This document shows positions 1 to 15,400 of a stretch of 64,000 nt of DNA, one piece after another (within the stretch, counting starts at the first letter, position 1; the number at the start of each line of letters is the position of its first letter). The position numbers were made by a program, and so were the translations under genes. Under the pieces are notes generated by a model. It saw nothing but the letters and a program-made list of their open reading frames with translations. It did not search any database and was not told the origin of the DNA. The DNA lies in assembly GCA_039619475.1 (NCBI GenBank), contig CM077116.1, forward strand, positions 20,425,443-20,489,442, read 5' to 3'. The DNA is from Icerya purchasi. Its lineage: Eukaryota > Arthropoda > Insecta > Hemiptera > Monophlebidae.

Positions 1-63
1 CAGTTTTATTGTTTTAAGTTTATGTTTTTAGGAGATAGGAAACAAAAATAATGTGTTACAAAC

Positions 64-87
64 ATATATATATATATATATATATAT
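64..87. repeat. (TA)n microsatellite
   Basis: Uninterrupted run of alternating T and A. Similar runs occur near 8790-8826, 30725-30742, 46172-46198, 51109-51128, 55411-55428 and 61519-61548. They are the commonest simple repeat of this window. Confidence 0.95.
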
Positions 88-338
88 TCATAAAGCAATT
101 TATTCCAATATGATGTCACTCCATGAGACGAAATTTAGTTTAATATAATGATTGTTTTTAATTGCTAAAAAAAAAAAAATAGTACATAATATCCATAAAA
201 ACAATTTTAAGTGCATTATAAAAATTTTAAATATATATGCTAGTTACGATATTCGTATTCATTTTGTTATTATTCGTTGATACATCATAACTTATTGAAT
301 TGACAGTTCTGTAAAAACAAATAAATCTGTAATTTCAG

Positions 339-400
339 GTGTAAAACAAGAATGGGCTTTGTGTAAAAGGCATTATACAGAAGATTTATTTGGAATACAG
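339..400 (+). CDS. Dus3l: DUS3L exon (first in window)
   Basis: Acceptor TTTCAG precedes and donor GTATGT follows. Two bases complete a split codon, then 20 codons read [20 protein letters not shown], the conserved block before the substrate-binding core. The previous exon must end in phase 1 and is outside the window. Confidence 0.93.
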
Positions 401-3400
401 GTATGTGTAATCAGTTATGAAAAAATAACATGTTAGTTATTATTGTTGATGGCGGTAAATTTCGCCACAGTGTAAAAAAATTAACAGGTATATGGAACTT
501 TTTCAAATTGTTCACTTTTACAGCACTTGACATCAGTTACAATTTTTGTTCTTTGTGGGTTGTGTTAATTTCATTCGATTTCCGCAACCCTGGTATCACG
601 AATTGTAGAAATTACATGGTATATCAATTTAATAAGTACCAGTTTTCTCAAATGTTGATTGATTTGTATTTTCGAGTCCAAAGTATCGGTTTATTAATTC
701 CGATTTAATTAATTTAATATTTAATTAAGTGCAAATATGAACCATATTTTTAAAAAAGTATTTGTTTTATGAAATACTCGAAATAAAATTAATATGAAAT
801 ATACAATTTACGTAAGCATATGAAAATATGTTTTAGATTACCAGATCCTTAACGTGTAGGTTACGCAATCTTCTGTGATATAGGAACACTGTAAATTATG
901 TGTAATTTTTTGTAAGACTGAAAATCAATTAATAATTTTTATTTAGTCTTTTAAATTTGATATTTTAAGACCGATGAATATAACTACATTGGCGCACAAT
1001 ATTTCAATTTTGTTAAAATTGTATTAGAAATTGATTTAGGTTCTATGAAAATATTATTAATTTTAAAAAGTAATTAAATTCTATATCTCAAAAAACCTAA
1101 CAAAAAAATATGGCCAATGTTACAAAACCGAACATTCTTAATTATTTTAATTTATTAAACGGCAATAATTGGTTAAATAAATATCTCCATCATTCTGTAA
1201 CTCGGAACGGAGTTATGTAAATCAAGTCAATTTTTCAAATAATGTGTGTTGATCAAAATATTGATGCAGTATTTTTTATCGGCGCAACTTAGTAAATCAA
1301 TTGATTTTATTATTTTTCTATAAATTACAATTTGTTTTTTAATTACGGGCGAACTGAAATTATTATATATATTAAAATTTTGTTAATTTATTGCATTCGT
1401 AGTACAATTAATAAAACAGACATAAGCAATTCATTTTGTGAACACAACGCAGAAAAAAATAAAACGTGATTTGATTAAATTTATATTACATAGAATAATT
1501 TTCATTACTTTATGTGATTTACGAAATTAAAAATGCGATGAAATAAAAAAGAATTATGTAATCTTCTGCATTAATTTCATGTTAATTCAAAATAGAAAAA
1601 AATTAAAAATTTGATTAAAAAACAATATTATGTAATCAAATTCGCTGATTCATAAAGTTCTTGATTACTTTTTTGATCAAGGGATACTTCTAAATTTAAA
1701 AGGAGCGTTTAGAATTTCGTTTTCGAACACTAATATTTATTTTTATTATATTTTCTAGGAATTTGTATTTCTCTAATTTTCTAAAAGTATCGAATACATT
1801 TTATTTCTATAGTTTAATTTTTTTTAAATATTTTCACCAGTTATGAAAGTTTCATTTTAATGTAATTAGTTTTTGTGTTACATTTTCGATTTTAAATATA
1901 GCATCACCGATAAGTTTAGTTAATATATTTTAAATTAATATAAATTTAAATAGTTGCCATCAGTTGACATTCGTAATAATTTAAATTCGTAGCTCGGGGT
2001 TAATACTTTCTCCGGCTAAGTATATTGCTGTTTATAACAGGTTTAAAAAGTACACTATTAAAAATACATTTAGGTGTAATTGATAAATTTTTACTTTAAA
2101 CAAGAACAATTATTAGTACTTTGAAATCATATTAAAGCAATTAAAATGGAATAAAATATAAAGAAAAATGAATATTTCCAAATGCCGATCCTTTTCTTAT
2201 GGCTTTGGAAAATATGTGAGAAGCATTTCTGATGTGCACAATTTGTTACATGCAATTAAGTTAATAAATTGCAGATAAAATATTTACAAGTATTATCCGG
2301 AATTAGTAACATTTGTTGTTTTTTTTAAATATATTTAGGATAATGTTAACAAGTTATTGCAAGGAATAATATCTATAAAACAAATAATTTCTGGAAACGA
2401 AAGGAACAAAATGGAATATATTGTTGTAAAAAAATTTGTATGGAAAGATAAAGATACAATTTCATATGCCACATGTAACTTCAGAGGATATTGTGACATA
2501 CTGATCTGATGTTACTTTTACAGCTGTGAGAGAAGTTTTTGCATATCCTAAGCAATGACAAAATTATACTTACAGAAGAGAAAGTTTAATTTTGAAAAGT
2601 CTTAAAATTCATTTTCTTCAGCATATCTTTTGTAATTGAACAAAACTGATAAAAATGTCGATCTAGCTGACTGATGATCTTAATTTATTGCTCGTTTCGC
2701 AGTTAATTATTGAAAAAAATAAATATTAAAAATATTTTAAAGAAAAACAGGCACGTTATGTTTAACTGTCATAGTAAATGTGTCCGTTACATACTTTTTT
2801 TTCTTTAAAATTTGATTTAATTATAGCTTTAAAAAACTGTAATTTCTGCCACAACTTAGGAATCTAAATTGGTCTCATATATTTCCATTAATTTGTTAAT
2901 ATACTTTTCCGGTTTTACTTTTATACTTAAAATTTCCAAAAAAAAAAAAAAAAAAGCGAAACAATTATCGACTAAAACAAGTTTTTTGCTACTTTTCTAT
3001 ATTGTATCAATTAATTTATGTACTTTTATGTGTTTTTTTTTCCAAAACAAGGACATTATCTTCCGAAAATTTTCTTTGAATCTTGTCTTTTAATCAAGTT
3101 CTTATTTTGTATATGAAACCCAACTATTTTTTTTTTTTTTTTTCAAATATACGGAATTTTATCTATAATGTTTTAGTATGTTATATTCAAATCCCTTTAA
3201 AAACAGATCATTTTACCGATGTGTTCAAGTGAAAATTGTTACACATAAAATTTTAAAATGCCATTCTCTAGAATATTAATATAAAACTGTTTCTAAATTA
3301 ATGAATTATTTATTTTTTTCAACACGAATAATGAAGAATGATCATGAATATTTCATAAATTTAATCATACTTGTTAGTTTTAGTTGGAATATAAAATATT

Positions 3401-6400
3401 GTTGATTTATGTTAAAATTTAATACTGAAATAGCCAGTAGTAAGAAAAAAGATAAATTAAAAAAAAAAAAAAAAATCAATAACGACTAAAACTAAAGACC
3501 GCGGCTTTATTCTTTTTTAATTTATTTGTACACTTTTATATGTACGAGGCCTGCCCAGAAAGTATACGGCTTTTGTTCATTTGAGGCCTTTCGAGTGATC
3601 ATCGTAATAAAGTACTTCTCTTGAAAGTCTAAAATCCGCTGCCAGCATTTCTAACATTTTTGGAAGCACTCACGGAACGTATTTTTCGGTATAGCCATCA
3701 GTTCATTCGTCACATTTTGTTTTATCTTCTCCGCATCGTCGAATCTTTTACCTTTCAATGGAATTTTCAGCGTACGGAAGAGCCAAAAGTCACAAAGCAG
3801 TAGTCCGGACTGTAGGGTGCCTGTTTGACCTGTCCGACGCCGTTTTTAATCAAATAAACTTGAACATGGCACGACGAATGAACCGGCGCGTTTTTCACGA
3901 TGGAGCATTCAATCACCGCTTTTCCAAAACTCCGGTGGTTTTTTTCTCGCAGCGTCTAGTAACCGTTCCAAAACTGCAAGATAATATTCTTTATTGACAG
4001 TTTGACTTTTTAGGACATATTCATGATGCACGACACCCTCACAGTCGAAAAAAAAGGATTAATTTAAATCGACTAAATCACTCTATTTGTCTCTTACCTA
4101 TAGCTTGATCTACAAAACCTTTTCTAATCATTACAATTGTTTCCGTTTGCCGTATGGCCGAGATTCAAGCAAAGTTTGATGCAAATTCTTTAGTCGACGC
4201 GTTCCTTCATTTTTATAAAATGAGAAATGCGACGCGTTCAACTTTAGACGTACACATTCAAACATAAAACTTCTAATAAAATCGGTCTAACGAGTTCCGC
4301 GATGGAAGGGATAACGGGTAAAGTTTTCCTCTCCATGGCAACACCTTTTTGACGACGCTTGAGCAATTTGTTTTCGAGTTATAAACAAAAACTGAATATT
4401 TTTCGAGCAAACTTTGCATATACGTGTATATAATCACTCACAAATGCATGCACACCCACAGTGGATAGCAGAATATTACAGTGAAGGAATATCCATGTTT
4501 TTTGTTTTTTTTATTTTTCTAATTTTAAGGTAATTTAAAGTTACGATGTTTTCGTTTAAATTTAACGTTCTATACATATATATTATTGTAAAAATCCCTT
4601 CACCAATCTATAAAAAGAAATCTCATCATATAGTATTTTTAAGATACAAGAAATATGTATTAATATTTCGAAAAAAAGAGAATGTGAAGATAAAAGCAAA
4701 CTGGTTTTAATGTTCTTTGAGGTACAAATTTAGGTTAAAATCTGACAAATATATTTTAAAAGTTTTGAAATAGCCACAAAATTAATTCATTTTTACGTAA
4801 TTTTTGCGCAATTTTAAAATAATTATTTTGGTAAACTAAATTTTAATTACATAAATTTTTCGTTAAACACGTGATGGAACATACACAGGATATGTGCTAT
4901 AAATGATGTAAATAGGGAGTATAAATAAAAATAACGTTCCAGTTCATTATTTAAATGTTTAAGGTTGAATGATGATGTTTGAAAAAAGTTGAATTATAAA
5001 ATTAAAATAAGAACAAAACAAATGAAGTAACATAAAACAGAAAAAATGAAATTATTTGATTTACTTGGAATGTAAAACATTTATAGTCGGAATTAGTTGG
5101 TTACACTGCTCTTGGCATTAATTAATTTCTTTTTTTTTTTTTTTTGTTGGTCAGATAGTGTAGTTTACTATAATATTAACCGTACTGGAAATAGCGATAG
5201 GAAATAGAAATGTATTACAGAATACTACGTAACTGATGAATTTAATCTCACTGCGATGTAAAATAATACGAACAGGATTCTAGAGCAGTTTTTACAAATA
5301 ATATAACGATTAAAATATGATTATTATACACTGCCTCAATTATCATGCACGGTGATAAGGTGATAACAGTGATCAACGAAATAACAGATCAGTATTAATA
5401 CAAGAGCCGGTGCAGGCAAATCAGACTCCGTGACAGCGACACACCTAATGGCTATATTAACAACTAAATTTTTTTCCTTTTTAAGTATCTTAATATCGTA
5501 ACCGTGTTAATGGCCATGATAATGTAACATGAATTTTTTATCGATTTTTTTATTGTTTAAAATGGATAAAAAAGTAATTGTATTATCCGCGATGTGTAAT
5601 TTACATGTAAAAACAAACACGCTTGGTCATATTAGTAATGCCCATCAAATTACACCAACTTAAATGTATATATGAAGATTTTAAATGTGTATGTTTCGAA
5701 ACGTTTGAAAATTTCCGTTCACTCTTCTGCTTAACAAATTTTCCTATATATTTATCAAAAGGCAAAGTTTAAATATCTATAAAAAACGAAATGTTTATTT
5801 GCAGACATTGAAATAATTTTTTTAACGGAAATTTAAAGAAAATTATGCACTCGCTCTGTTTGTAGATTTAGCATTCCGTAAATGCATACAGTACGAAATC
5901 CTAATAAGATGGTTTAGATACGACAAGAATATCAAATAAAACTTAATGATTCGGAAATAACCTGACATAAAATTCAAAATTAGAACAAAAACCACAATTA
6001 AAATTCTCTTTGAGACGATGTATATAACCCCTCTTCTTTGCGACGTAAGTATCGAACCAGGTTGTAAATACCCGCATGCCCGGATATTTTTCGAGTTTGA
6101 AACAGTTAGATTTCCAACTTTGAAGTTAGTCCCTTACGATGCTAAATACTTCAAAAATCAAAAAAAATTTTTTTTTTTACAATGTGTAATATATTGATGA
6201 TAAGTTCGATATTTAAAGATGACCAAAGTATACTTCATTTTCTTAACGAACCTTTTAAACTAGGCCAAAAGTTTTTTCAAAAAAAAATTACGTTTCTTGC
6301 CTTTTGTGAATTCATTATTGATTAAGAATTTTTGAATCAACTTAACACTCGTTCACGGATATTGCTTTAAACTTCCAAATTTTCAACTTTGAATAACATT

Positions 6401-9400
6401 TTTGGAACTATGAAAATACGAAAATTTAGAGAGAAAAAACGTAGCGAATCAATGCATGGTTTTTGAATAGATTCTTTGTTGTTTTATAGTTACCGCGGAT
6501 AATTACTTTTAGTATAAAAAATGTTTAGCGAGATCTTTTCTTTTGCTTTTACAATTTTGTCTTCAACATTAATCAGTGTATTTTATATTGAAGTATAAGT
6601 ATAAAACTAACAGAATTTTCGAAAAATAAAATAAGATATGACAAGCTTAGAGGTTAAGTAACTTGAAAGAGGATCATTAGAATACAAATAAATCATTCAT
6701 TTACACTACTGTTAAGATTTTTTATTTTTAAACGAACGCTACTAAGGGTGTCCTTTTAGGAAAATGGTGTTTCGAAATGTAATATATTTGGTAACAATTT
6801 TGGGGCTACATGAACACTAGAAGACGAGCACAAATGCAGATGTAAATGAATAGAGACGGAAAAAAATTACAATATTTCGGTTATTATAAATAAAACAGAG
6901 ACCTGTTTTACAACGTTGAAAGGTAACTAAACAGACTTTTGCGATGTATATTTAGGTAGTTCTGTTAGCGGTAATAAATGAAGATGATTAGTATTAATAA
7001 TTGGTGAAATGCAGTTTATTTTTGTTTTTATTTAATATGTTGTCAGCCATACTTAGAACGTTATAAACTCCTAGCTCTCCGTCATTTAAGACGTTACATA
7101 AAAGAAATTGAATTTGGTTCTAATATACGTTAATTATTTGATTTTTCTTTTATGTTCTTTAAAATTTCTTTTATTATCTACGGTTTCGATTATTTGTATT
7201 GGTCACATTCGTTTTCTTGGTATGTATATGTTTTTTAATTTTGTTAAAAGAAGTAAAATTCACCGTAAAGTGATAATGTTGAAAAAAGCGAAATATTACT
7301 CATCTTACACACAGAATTATTTTATTAGGGATAAACAAAATTATATGTTTTAATTCTATTAGAAGCACCATCATTTCTACTCGATTTTGTACCAAAAATC
7401 TGATCTGCATACAGTGTGAAACCGATATAATTGTAATCAAATATAATGAAAATAATAAATATGTAAAGTAAATTATAAGAAACTAGGAGAAAATGGCTTT
7501 AAGTGATACATTTGATAATAGCGATAACTAACACGAAGGGGCACCTATAAGGGAACGGAATGTAGTTTTTTTAATAGCCATTAGACGTGCTGCTGTCATG
7601 GAGTTCACCTCTCTGCATCGACTCGTTTACTACTGTTTCCTTCAATCAGGTTTCCACAGAACAGCGATACGTGCACAATAAATGATTTTACTATCATTGC
7701 ATAGTACTGCTATAAGCAATTTTACTATATACACGTACTATTTGAAGTCAAAGACATCGGGCTTTCTGTGATTTGCTTCTATCAGTTTACTCGTGAAATG
7801 CTACATTAGTAATAAACGAAACACATTTAGAACGTGTATATTCATCCACGATTTTATGTAGTACGTTGCCACGAAAGGTTCGTGTTTGAATTTAAATAAC
7901 ATATTTTTTGTATGTGTTTTTTTATTATCCGGAATTATGCAACAGAAAGGGATAATTACATTAACTGAAAGCTAAATTGAAAAGTTGAAATAATAAACAT
8001 TCGAACAAGAATAATCATATTTTTATAGTTCTCCATCCTCTATAATTTTTATTTGAATTTGTTCTTGTAATTGTTAAATAAAATTCAATTAGTAAACTTA
8101 TCGTGTATAATTATATTATTTTTAAACTTAAAATCTATCAGAATCCCTTTTTCAATAAAAGAAAAAGAACAGTGTATCGAAAAATAGTTTACATTAGTTG
8201 AAGTAAATTTAATTAAAAAATCGTTTCAATATTTTAAATGAACATTATTTAAATTTAATACAATTTTATGAAGCATATAATACAGTGTGTGTATGTAAAA
8301 ATACGGAAAAGTAGCAAGTTTAATTTAAAAGTTAATGTTTTTATTATAACAGAACATAGTACTGCATTAGTAGAATATTATCTTGCCAAACTAGTTGTGC
8401 TACTTTTTTATAGATTTAGGTTTTTTTTTTTTTTTTGAATTGTTGACTAAATTATTATTAGATTTCATTATATATATCTAATAATTTACTATTCGTATTC
8501 ATCCATTAATTTAAATTATTAATGTAACAAAGATTAATTCTTGATTAAAATTTTTACTGAAATCAACAATTTTTTTTCTTCCATTTATTTTAAATTACAT
8601 AAATCTTTTTGTGTATGCCTTAATTCTCTATTTATAGTATTGATAGCTTAAAAACATCAATATTTTTATTTGTTAGAGCAAAGGATGGTTGACCCTTACA
8701 TCGAAAGACCATGATATTATTTTTTAACTACGCCTAAAACTTAAATGTAATAAGTTATTAAATATTAAAAAACTATAATATAAATACATTTATATATATA
8801 TATATTTATATATATATATATATATAAATTTATTTTAATTACTACAATTTATTTAAAAAACAAAAAAATTGATTTATATTAACATTTAACTTGTCACGTG
8901 TATCATCAAGAATATGAAAATGAAACATCGAATAAATAATATTCAGTAATATGTGATGTAGAATATAACACCAAGCGTTTGATTATGAAAAATAGTTTAG
9001 TGCTTACTGTATAGTCGGATTTCTTATTGTTATATTTTTACGGGCTTCACATTTTTTCACAGTTCTAAACTAGTTTGTTTTAATAATTTTGAGTAAATAA
9101 ATATTTTTTAATACTTAATTCGAAACTTTTACTACGCAAACACTGAAAATAATCCAAAACCTGGAATCGTTTGTGAAAGTAGATGAATCCTTCTCGGGCC
9201 GTGTGAAATTATTTCGCGGGTCATATACGGTTTATGGGCCATCAGTTCACCATGCCAGTTTTAAAAATAGTTTAGAAAAATTTCAAAGTATAAATGTGCA
9301 GTATTCTTTTAAACATAAGTTGTTTAAAACACCGCTAAAATTACTCGTATATTTACTCTGATAATTAAGCCCGTTAGATCCGTCAGAAGCAAACTTCATT

Positions 9401-12400
9401 TGTGATGCAAATCACATTTTACTTGAATGTCCTTTCATTTTTTCAGAACGCACGGTACTGTATTCCGGTCTTTTGCGTCTTGCCTCCCTGCGCCTTACAG
9501 CGCTCACAGCATCCTTTCTTTTCCGTCTCCCTTGATTACTCCTTTGTTAGCTTCATTCATTTGTTCTATTCCTAATATTTTTCCTTTATAATCATTAATG
9601 CTGTCATACCTTTGGGTTGAGTAACGTCCTTAGCCGACATGCTCAAAAAAAAAAAAAAAATTAAATTGCTAAAATAAATATCGCAAAATTAAATTTCATT
9701 ATAAATTGCAGTATTTGTTTAATATTGTCTGGAATTTTATTAAATCAGTTGAATTAAATATTTTTTTATTTACATTTTTTTTCTATAAAATATCATTTTA
9801 ACACATTCTATTATTATCCTATCGTAAAGTTCTTGATTACAGAAATTTATTTTTGCAGCATAAGCACTTAGAGTTGGCTGATTTCAGCTCTGTTTGCATT
9901 TCAATAAAACAGAAATCGTTTCATATTTCCGTTAAAAAATTTCATTTGTTTTACTTGATGAAACTGATTGATATACTTAATCTATAAATCGTTTTAAAAC
10001 TTTTAAAATTGTAGATTTGTGGCAAAAATCCATACACCTTAACAAAGTGTGTTCAACTTTTACAAGAACAGACTGATGCTGATTTCATCGACATAAACCT
10101 GGGATGTCCTATAGATGCTATATATAAGTCGGTAAGCATTACTTAATTTTTTGCATACATTTCATGTAAAATAAATAATTTATAGAAAATATGTTTAAAA
10201 CTAAAATTACTTGCAACAAATAAAACTATGAAGTCCTGGTTGCCAGATGATAAAAATATGCTGTTCCTTTTTATTACGAAAAGAAGTTGCATTGATTTTG
10301 ATTACTAACCAAAAATAAATGAAAATTAACGACGTATACTTATAATAACTCTCTTCTCTTTGTTCTAAAGGCTTAACCTTGTCGATGCGATTGAGCGCCG
10401 GCGACTACTTATTCGTACATTTTTAGCTGTACAGATATAGGTAGTGTACTAGGCAATTGTTATATACAGCGCAGGTGTACACACGCAAGACTACATTCGG
10501 AACTGATAGTAGTCGCTTGTTATCGCGCTATAAGTGCAGTCCCGTGTGGCTTTGCTATGTACTGACCTAGCGCGCATATGGTGTTGAACGTGGTGGTTTT
10601 CCATTGCTTTCCACATGATTATTAGCGATTATTTATTTATTTTAATTCTTGTAACCTCCATATCGGAAGTCAAGCGTTCTAACAACTAGGCTATCGCGAC
10701 GACCTTATAATAACGTACGCGTATAAATTTCATGTAATATTAATGGAATTATTTCAATTATTTTATTTTTGAGTATTCTTTCAAATTTATTTAATTTAAA
10801 AAATGCTAAGTATAGGTACAGAAGAATTACACATAAAAATTGATTAAAGAATAAGTAATTAACTTGTTCCATGAGATCAACTGTATTTATTAGTCATAGG
10901 TCGAATTATGCATAGAAAAAATATAGTATTTTCTTCAATATAATAATTCAAATGCTCGTTAATAGTAATGATACAGTGGAATTGTATGCTTGAGAGGTGT
11001 TGCAGTTTTTGGTTTTAATAAATCTAAAAATTAGTATAGAAATAATTTAAAACATATTTAACTTATAATATTAAATAAAAATTGAGCTTATTTTACTTTT
11101 GCATTTGTTAATTGAACTTAATCTAGGATATATTTCAATTTTTTATTACTTTTTCTCTTTAAATGACACTAAAAATCGCATAACATCAGAAAATTCGGTA
11201 TGTGCATAAAAAAATTTTTCCCCTCATTTAAATATTCATAATGTTAATTACATTCTTTTGTAGATATTGTTCAAAAACTGCGCGTTCGTTAGAAATAAAA
11301 ATGTGTATGTACAATGATGTAATAAATTAGGGAATATTTCTATTTCACCTAAATCGTATGGTATTCGTTTGATTACATTGAATTTTTGATTTTTAAAACT
11401 TGTAAGATAATTTGCTTAATAACTCTAATCACTACCTAATAAGTGAATTATATAGAATTTAAAAATTTTTAAGATTTGAATTGATATTCTGTTTTTGTAC
11501 TGTATTATTAATAATTTCTATAAATCCTGCTGGTTTGAAATAATTAAAACTGGAATGGATTTTAAAAATTAATACAATATGTAAAAAGTAATTACATAAA
11601 TTCATAAGACGTAGATTTGATTAGATTCTAATGCTGCTTAGTGTAATATAATGTGTAATTTTAAACAGTTCCTTGGATTATTCTATTATTTGCAATTTTT
11701 AATTTATTTCGTATTGTTAAAAAATTCGAATCTGCTGTTACTTGTTTGTTTTTTTTTAATTTGATTGTAAAGTTGGTATTATTTCATGATTGTTTTTAAT
11801 TTTTATTAGGGAGCCGGAAGCGGTTTATTGATACGTCGAAATGTGCTGTATTCTTGTTTACATAATATGTCTTCGGTATCCGCAGTACCGTTAACTGTAA
11901 AATGTAGAACCGGAGTTTATAGCGATGAGAAAATGGCACATAAGGTGCTACCGATTTTTGAAAAATGCGATGTTTCAGTTATTACGGTAAGAATGCTAGA
12001 TTTATCTTTAAACTATATTTAATTCGTGTATCTTGTGTAACTGGAATGACTAGTGTGACATATAGGTTACAAGTGATTTTAAACATGTAGGTTTGAATTT
12101 AACTACGGTTAGACGATAATATTATTGTGAACAGAAAATGAAAGAGAAGCGTCAATATATGTTCTACTGATGGAAAAGTTGATTACATATTGTAATTTGA
12201 GACCCATTACTTTTATAATTTTGGAGGTCTCATATTTTTCCTACACTTTAGCGATGGAAATATGCCATTTAAAAAAAAAAAACGGCACTCTAGTCCTAGA
12301 TGTTCATGACTTTTGCACCTGTGAAGTTTTTAGTACCTTTTTAGAAATTTTTCAGCATCTTTCAGTATCTCTTGCAAACATTTACTGCCTCTAGGAATTA

Positions 12401-15400
12401 CAAAACCTTGAAAAGTATTGATTTAGTACATTCGAATGTTGACAATTTAATTAAAACGATAATAATAAAGTTTTATATTTCATTATTATTACAAAACGAA
12501 CGATAAAAGTTATTTTCGTATGTTTATTCATAAATGTAATAACTTATCTTTAGATCCATGGCCGTACCAGGGAACAAATGTACACTAAACAAGCCGATTG
12601 GCCGTACATCGAGGAATGTGCTCAATCGATGAAAGATATCCCACTATTTGGCAATGGTGATATATTGTCATTTACTGATTATAATTTCGTGAAGGTACTA
12701 TAGTAATAAACTATCTATTTAGAATATTATTTTTGAAGCTAATATTGATTAAAAAATCATTATGTTACTATTTTAAAATGTTTAGTCTTATAATACCCTT
12801 TTTCTTTTGTTTCCCCTCTTTTTTATCGTGGCTTCGAATCTCTGCTATTATTAGGAAATATTGAAAAGCAAAACATATAAACTTATATCATCATCATAAT
12901 TTAATCGTGTAGTCTATTAAATCTTTTCTGTTAAAACAACGTTATTTCTAATTTATAACTGAAATAAATAAAAAATAGTAGCGGGATACTGAACAAGTGA
13001 TTCAATTTTGAACATTTTCTGGTACTGAAATATACGAATTCATCGTTTTAAGTTAAATTGAGTAGGGTACATCTAAATTTTATTACTAACTGAAAAATAA
13101 GTTGAAATTGTGGCTAAATCCGAGCTCTAATTTACTGTTACTTTTTATTTATGTACTAAAATTGATATCAATTTCATATGAATCTTATGATTACCTAATT
13201 TCTATAAATTATTTTTTAGGAAAAATTTTAAATAAAGTTGGAAATATTTTGTAATATTAAAATGATTGTTTTCATTATTAACAGGAAAACTGTCCTAACG
13301 TTGCGGGTGTTATGATCGCGAGAGGAGCTCTTTATAAACCGTGGATATTTACTGAAATTAAAGAACAACGGCACTGGGATATTTCCAGTAGGGAAAGAAT
13401 GGATATTTTGAAACGTTATGTAAATTACGGTTTAGAACATTGGGGAAGTGATACAAAAGTAATAATAATGTACAGCTGAAAATAAATACAAAAAATTTAT
13501 ATCTTTATATAACTTGATGTATCTTAATTTGTCTTCGTAATATTGGAGTTTGCAATGTTTCCTAAACGGGTTCTTGAAAATAATAAAAATTTCTGACAAT
13601 AAGATAAATGGTCAGTTTTAAATACTACGATTAATTGAATGTAGAATTTCATTTTAATTTAGGTCGTTAAAAAAAATTTTTGTTTTAATACATTTCATCT
13701 ATAAGTTTAACAAAATTGCGCTAAACAATTTTGTGATATTTATCAAGTTAATAGAGGGCAACCGATAATAGGATAGAAAATTTCAATTTTTATCATTAAT
13801 ATTACTGCTATGTAATTATTTTATTCGAAAAACATTTTTAAATTTCCGTGAAATCAAATACAATGATTTTGTAATCATGTGCATTGCCTGAGGTTTGATG
13901 TAACTTGTAAACGAATACATAAACATGTACGAAGAATTTTTGAAAAATTCCTAACATTTAATATCAATTTTTAGTTGTAAGCAATCTAAATTTACAAGCG
14001 GAAATATACCAATTGAGGCTTAAAAATTTCGCGATTATTATTGAGCCAATGTTCTTTTTGTTTCGTTTATAATTTAAAATAATTAAAAAAAAGTTTTTAT
14101 ATATATACAGTTTAATTACTTATAACAAACGATTAATAATAAAGGTCGTATAAAAATGTTAGATATTTACCAATATAATTAGATTCTGAAAGTTTTGTTT
14201 CGTTACGCTACGTCGAGGTCAGGCTTCAAACGAAATTATTCTCTTGGATAAATAGTGTTTAATATCAGGACTAAAAAAGAAAATCCTTACTTGGCTATGT
14301 TTAATCATACATTTAGAAGACTGTTAACGTTTATTCATTAGTTCGTCCTTATTTACGTAATAATTGTAATGAATTAGTTTTATAATTACTCTATTAAACT
14401 AATCGTTGCATGAAATATTTAGTGCAGTATTCATTGGAGAGCAAAACATTTTAAAAAATGCCTCTTTAAACTGGTCTTTCCATTTCTTTACATTAACAGA
14501 TTTTATAGAAATTCATTTTCAATATTTATTATAATAAAAATTAGATTTAATTTAATTTATTTTGTGAAATTATTTTTTAAAAACTATACGTTTCTCTATC
14601 ACCGTATTAACTGGTTTCATTTTTATGATAAAGTTATTGTTTTGAAAGAAGTTGTTTCAATTAATATACTCAATATAATTTTTTCAATATGTAGGGAGTC
14701 GAAAATGTTCGTCGTTTTCTACTAGAATGGTTATCGTTTCTTTACCGTTATATACCGGTAGGTTTGTTGGAGTATCCACCACAACATATCAATCAAAGGC
14801 CTCCTGCATATAAAGGTAGAGATGAATTAGAAACGCTTATGGCCAGTGGCAATTGTAAAGACTGGATTCGAATTAGGTATTAAAATTTACATGTTTGACA
14901 ATGTATAATTTTATGAATTTCACAAATTTTATTTAACTTTTATTTAATGCTATTTTAAATAATTTGAACGGGGTATTTTTTAAATCTATTTTAATTGTGT
15001 AAAATTTACCTATTAGTGTTGAGCTTTGTTTCCGTCGATGTTATTTTTTACAAATTTCATTAATTAGTTAACTTTATAAATGTTGTTCATAATCGTCAGG
15101 AAAATAATGAAAATAAGAAAAATTGTAATGAGAGATTACATTTGAAAAACGAAAAGAAAATTTAAAAAATATCTGACATGATATTTCACTCTTTTTTATT
15201 GTTTTCACATTTTTCCAAGCCTTATACCTTTCTTATTTCTTAATAATCGAAGATTAAACCAAATAAATAAAAAGATAGTTCATACGATTTTGAAAACAAA
15301 ACAGAATATTTTTACAACTGTATTATTGCTGTTCGTCGTATTAGAAAACTGTTGCCGATGTAAATATTTCGCACCTTGCCAGTTACAAAGGGGTAATTGT

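Larger units (their letters stand above)
401..10014. other. Large DUS3L intron (9.6 kb)
   Basis: No host exon found. It is AT-rich with many homopolymer tracts. Supported contents are listed separately: a mariner remnant at 3543-4400, a dispersed repeat at 5868-6310 and a LINE 3' fragment at 9375-9660. From 401 to 3540, from 4400 to 5860 and from 6310 to 9370 I see nothing beyond simple repeats such as the TA tract at 8790-8826. Confidence 0.7.

Noticed and set aside
430..708. 92-codon frame right after the first DUS3L exon in the window
   Set aside because: Lies in the intron, no family resemblance, composition like surrounding AT-rich DNA.
3758..3997. 79-codon plus-strand frame
   Set aside because: Antisense to the mariner transposase remnant, which reads on the minus strand.
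10640..10703. Functional tRNA gene on the minus strand
   Set aside because: A-box-like sequence is present, but the B box and acceptor-stem pairing are poor; a SINE head explains it better.
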